Below, one piece after another: positions 42,140-43,824 of a DNA stretch of 43,824 bases. Below the pieces are notes generated by a model. That model was not told where the DNA came from. It saw nothing but the letters and a program-made list of their open reading frames with translations, and did not search any database. Origin of the DNA: an uncultured Clostridia bacterium (GTDB lineage: Bacteria; Bacillota; Clostridia; Christensenellales; UBA3700). The stretch covers positions 1 through 43,824 of the forward strand of contig CAMWIL010000005.1 in NCBI GenBank assembly GCA_947174325.1. Direction: 5' to 3'. The first letter of the stretch is position 1. Every line of letters starts with the position of its first letter. Position numbers and translations under genes: made by a program.

Positions 42140-43705
42140 ATGCGAAACAAGAAACTTATTTTTGTTGCGACCTTGATACTCACAATATCAGTATTGTTGT
42201 GCGCATTCGCAGGTTGTCAAAAGGAAGTGACCCCGGCAGAGGTTTTGATGTCGTTCTACCAAGGCGAAGCAAAACCGACGGTCCATTCGGCAGAATTGAC
42301 CAATTTGAAGGACTATACTATCCAAACTATCTACGGAGAAGTAGTACATGCAAGAAAGAGAAATGATGGAGAGACTGTAACTTATACTCACGTTCTTTTC
42401 AATATTGCGGAAAACAAAGTCATCGCTACGTCGGATAATAGTTTTGGAAGAGCGTTTGACGGAGTTTTCGCCACTACTAAATACGTTGAAGACGAAACGC
42501 TGTATTCTTTCTACGATAAGAACGGCGTTATTAGAGAAAACGTAAAGCAAGGCGACTATACGGCGTACGGCAAGGTTTTGAAGTTCAATGACGGTACGGT
42601 TTATGTTTCTACCGAATCAGGCGTTATTTCATTTGAACAAAATCTCGACAACTTGACTAATTTGGCAAATTACGAAATGCTCAGCAACGTTCAAGTGTAT
42701 GAAACCGATAGCATGATAATCGTCAATACCTTTGAAGATTCGTATTTGGTTTATGACAAAGACCGCAATTTCAAGTATTCCGCAAAACTTTCCACTTTGG
42801 TAAACGCTATGGAAGACGATGAAGTCTCTTATTCATATCTCGGTAAGAACAAAGTTGCAATCCAAGTATTGAGAGAACTCACTGAAGTAGAGGCGCAGAG
42901 CGGTTTTACTTTTGTAAACGACGGCTCTTACTATGCGTTGACTACTTATATCTATGATTTGGAGAGCAGAGCGCTTACGAACGTTGACTTCAATAAATTT
43001 ATCTATGGCAGCGTTATGACCAGCAAAGACGGAGCTTATGCGCTTCTTTCCATATCGGATATTACGTCTAGACACATTGCAAACGATAGGACGTTGATCG
43101 TTACGGATAACGATCTCAACGAAAAGGTTAAACTCAATGATTTTGTAGACAACGCGCAATATTTTGCAGTTATCGACGAAACGACGTTTGCGATCCTTGA
43201 TAATTTTATGATTAATATTTTCAATTCCAACGGCGACTTGGTAAAGAGTTATCCGGCTACTGCATTGCAGACAAGATCAGGATTGATGAACGTAGGAAGA
43301 TATTTCTATGACATAAAGGGCAATGAAGTATACAAAATGGAAAAGGACGCGCTTTCCTGGATGGATATTGAGAGCGACGGATTGATTTATTTCGTTAAAG
43401 AAGGTGACGACGAGTTGAGCGAACTCTGCGTATATGATTCTAATTCGAAAGCAACTGCCAGATACGATTTCACAAAATACGATACTATTACGCCAACAGG
43501 AAGCTCGGAAGACCTTTTCTTCACCATAAGCGACGAAGAAGATAACATCACAATTTATAAGTTCTATGACGGAAAAGCGCTTTCCGACAAGAAATTCGTA
43601 AGAGCAACGGCAAGAACATCTAACGGCTATACGGTTGTTTCGGCTACGGATGCTGACGGCAACGTAACTTACTTCTCATATTGGATAGAGTATCCCGAGA
43701 ATTAA
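42140..43705 (+). CDS. Large lipoprotein of unknown function, under probable XRE control
   Basis: 521 residues. The signal peptide has basic RNKK, a hydrophobic core and the lipobox FAGC (C26), so it is attached to the outer membrane face of the cell membrane. The mature protein is rich in short beta strands with repeated patterns such as NKVIATSDNSFG, DGTVYVSTESG and KDGAYALLSISD, as in beta-propeller proteins; this is an impression, not a domain match. AAAGGAG precedes the ATG. A perfect promoter with an operator-like repeat and a strong terminator frame a single-gene unit. Confidence 0.88.
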   Translation: MRNKKLIFVATLILTISVLLCAFAGCQKEVTPAEVLMSFYQGEAKPTVHSAELTNLKDYTIQTIYGEVVHARKRNDGETVTYTHVLFNIAENKVIATSDNSFGRAFDGVFATTKYVEDETLYSFYDKNGVIRENVKQGDYTAYGKVLKFNDGTVYVSTESGVISFEQNLDNLTNLANYEMLSNVQVYETDSMIIVNTFEDSYLVYDKDRNFKYSAKLSTLVNAMEDDEVSYSYLGKNKVAIQVLRELTEVEAQSGFTFVNDGSYYALTTYIYDLESRALTNVDFNKFIYGSVMTSKDGAYALLSISDITSRHIANDRTLIVTDNDLNEKVKLNDFVDNAQYFAVIDETTFAILDNFMINIFNSNGDLVKSYPATALQTRSGLMNVGRYFYDIKGNEVYKMEKDALSWMDIESDGLIYFVKEGDDELSELCVYDSNSKATARYDFTKYDTITPTGSSEDLFFTISDEEDNITIYKFYDGKALSDKKFVRATARTSNGYTVVSATDADGNVTYFSYWIEYPEN

Positions 43706-43720
43706 GTTTCAAACTATAAT

Positions 43721-43750
43721 AAAAGGGGAGAGCTTCGGCTCTCCTTTTTT
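43721..43750 (+). terminator. Terminator after the lipoprotein gene
   Basis: AAAAGGGGAGAGC (43721-43733) pairs with 43738-43750 around a TTCG tetraloop, with T-run at the end. The last 74 bases of the window are AT-rich and hold no visible feature. Confidence 0.92.
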
Positions 43751-43824
43751 CTATAAAACGCAATTTGAAATAAAAATTTTTAATTTTATTTTGAAAATCT
43801 TCTGTATAACAATTTTTTTGCGTA

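Noticed and set aside
1..43824. CRISPR array, insertion sequence, prophage, integrase or attachment site
   Set aside because: No regularly spaced repeats, transposase or integrase reading frame was seen, and no duplicate of the tRNA-Asn 3' end occurs in the window that I could find by eye.

Overview
The window reads as a stretch of chromosome from an uncultured Gram-positive, probably anaerobic member of the Clostridia (Firmicutes/Bacillota). The evidence is a moderately low GC content, strong AGGAGG-type ribosome sites, lipoproteins with short signal peptides, NAD-dependent PyrK/PyrD (type 1B), a Rex redox repressor, a clostridial 2[4Fe-4S] ferredoxin and a yaaO-tmk-holB-ricT cluster of the Bacillus/Clostridium kind. 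The repertoire (GH2, GH51, sulfatase, GPH sugar symporter) fits a gut or plant-polymer habitat; the exact lineage cannot be fixed from the sequence alone. Most genes lie on the + strand. No insertion sequence, prophage, CRISPR array or integrase is visible, and no gene-free stretch exceeds about 300 bases.

Layout. 1-92: end of a tRNA-Asn gene and its terminator. 154-1496: a TetR regulator with a near-perfect palindromic operator on its own promoter, followed by a DUF2461 gene. 1558-6812: a response regulator, histidine kinase and MacB/FtsX-type ABC exporter. 6872-11566: a sugar locus with a GH2 glycosidase, an unknown lipoprotein and a divergent GPH symporter. 11650-12854: an XRE regulator with repeated operator-like sites, and a convergent membrane PH-domain protein. 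12965-14948: D-amino acid aminotransferase and alanine racemase, giving D-Ala and D-Glu for peptidoglycan. 14951-21473: an ABC-2 exporter, a membrane-anchored GH51 arabinofuranosidase, a TauE/SafE permease and a cytoplasmic sulfatase. 21491-21748: a small conserved-looking protein whose promoter predicts a leaderless mRNA. 21945-26893: rex, greA, a YaaO-type decarboxylase, tmk, holB and ricT. 27042-27345: a compact one-gene ferredoxin unit. 27386-30268: a GT8 glycosyltransferase translationally coupled to a second ABC-2 exporter. 30320-41768: a long run of genes from pyrB through pyrE, purine nucleoside phosphorylase, an MTA/SAH deaminase-type amidohydrolase, a DUF4352-like protein, an ABC-F ATPase, an Lrp/AsnC regulator and an aminotransferase. 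41822-43750: a small XRE regulator divergent from an unknown lipoprotein, with operator-like palindromes inside the promoter region.

How they work together. The pyr genes cover UMP synthesis from carbamoyl phosphate onward; carAB and pyrR are absent here. The tmk-holB-ricT and rex-greA genes are housekeeping. The accessory interest lies in the two XRE-controlled units, the GT8/exporter operon and the GH51-TauE-sulfatase neighbourhood. I found no certain novel system. The best leads are the XRE/lipoprotein switch at 41.8-43.7 kb, the GT8-ABC export operon at 27.4-30.2 kb and the predicted leaderless gene at 21.7 kb.
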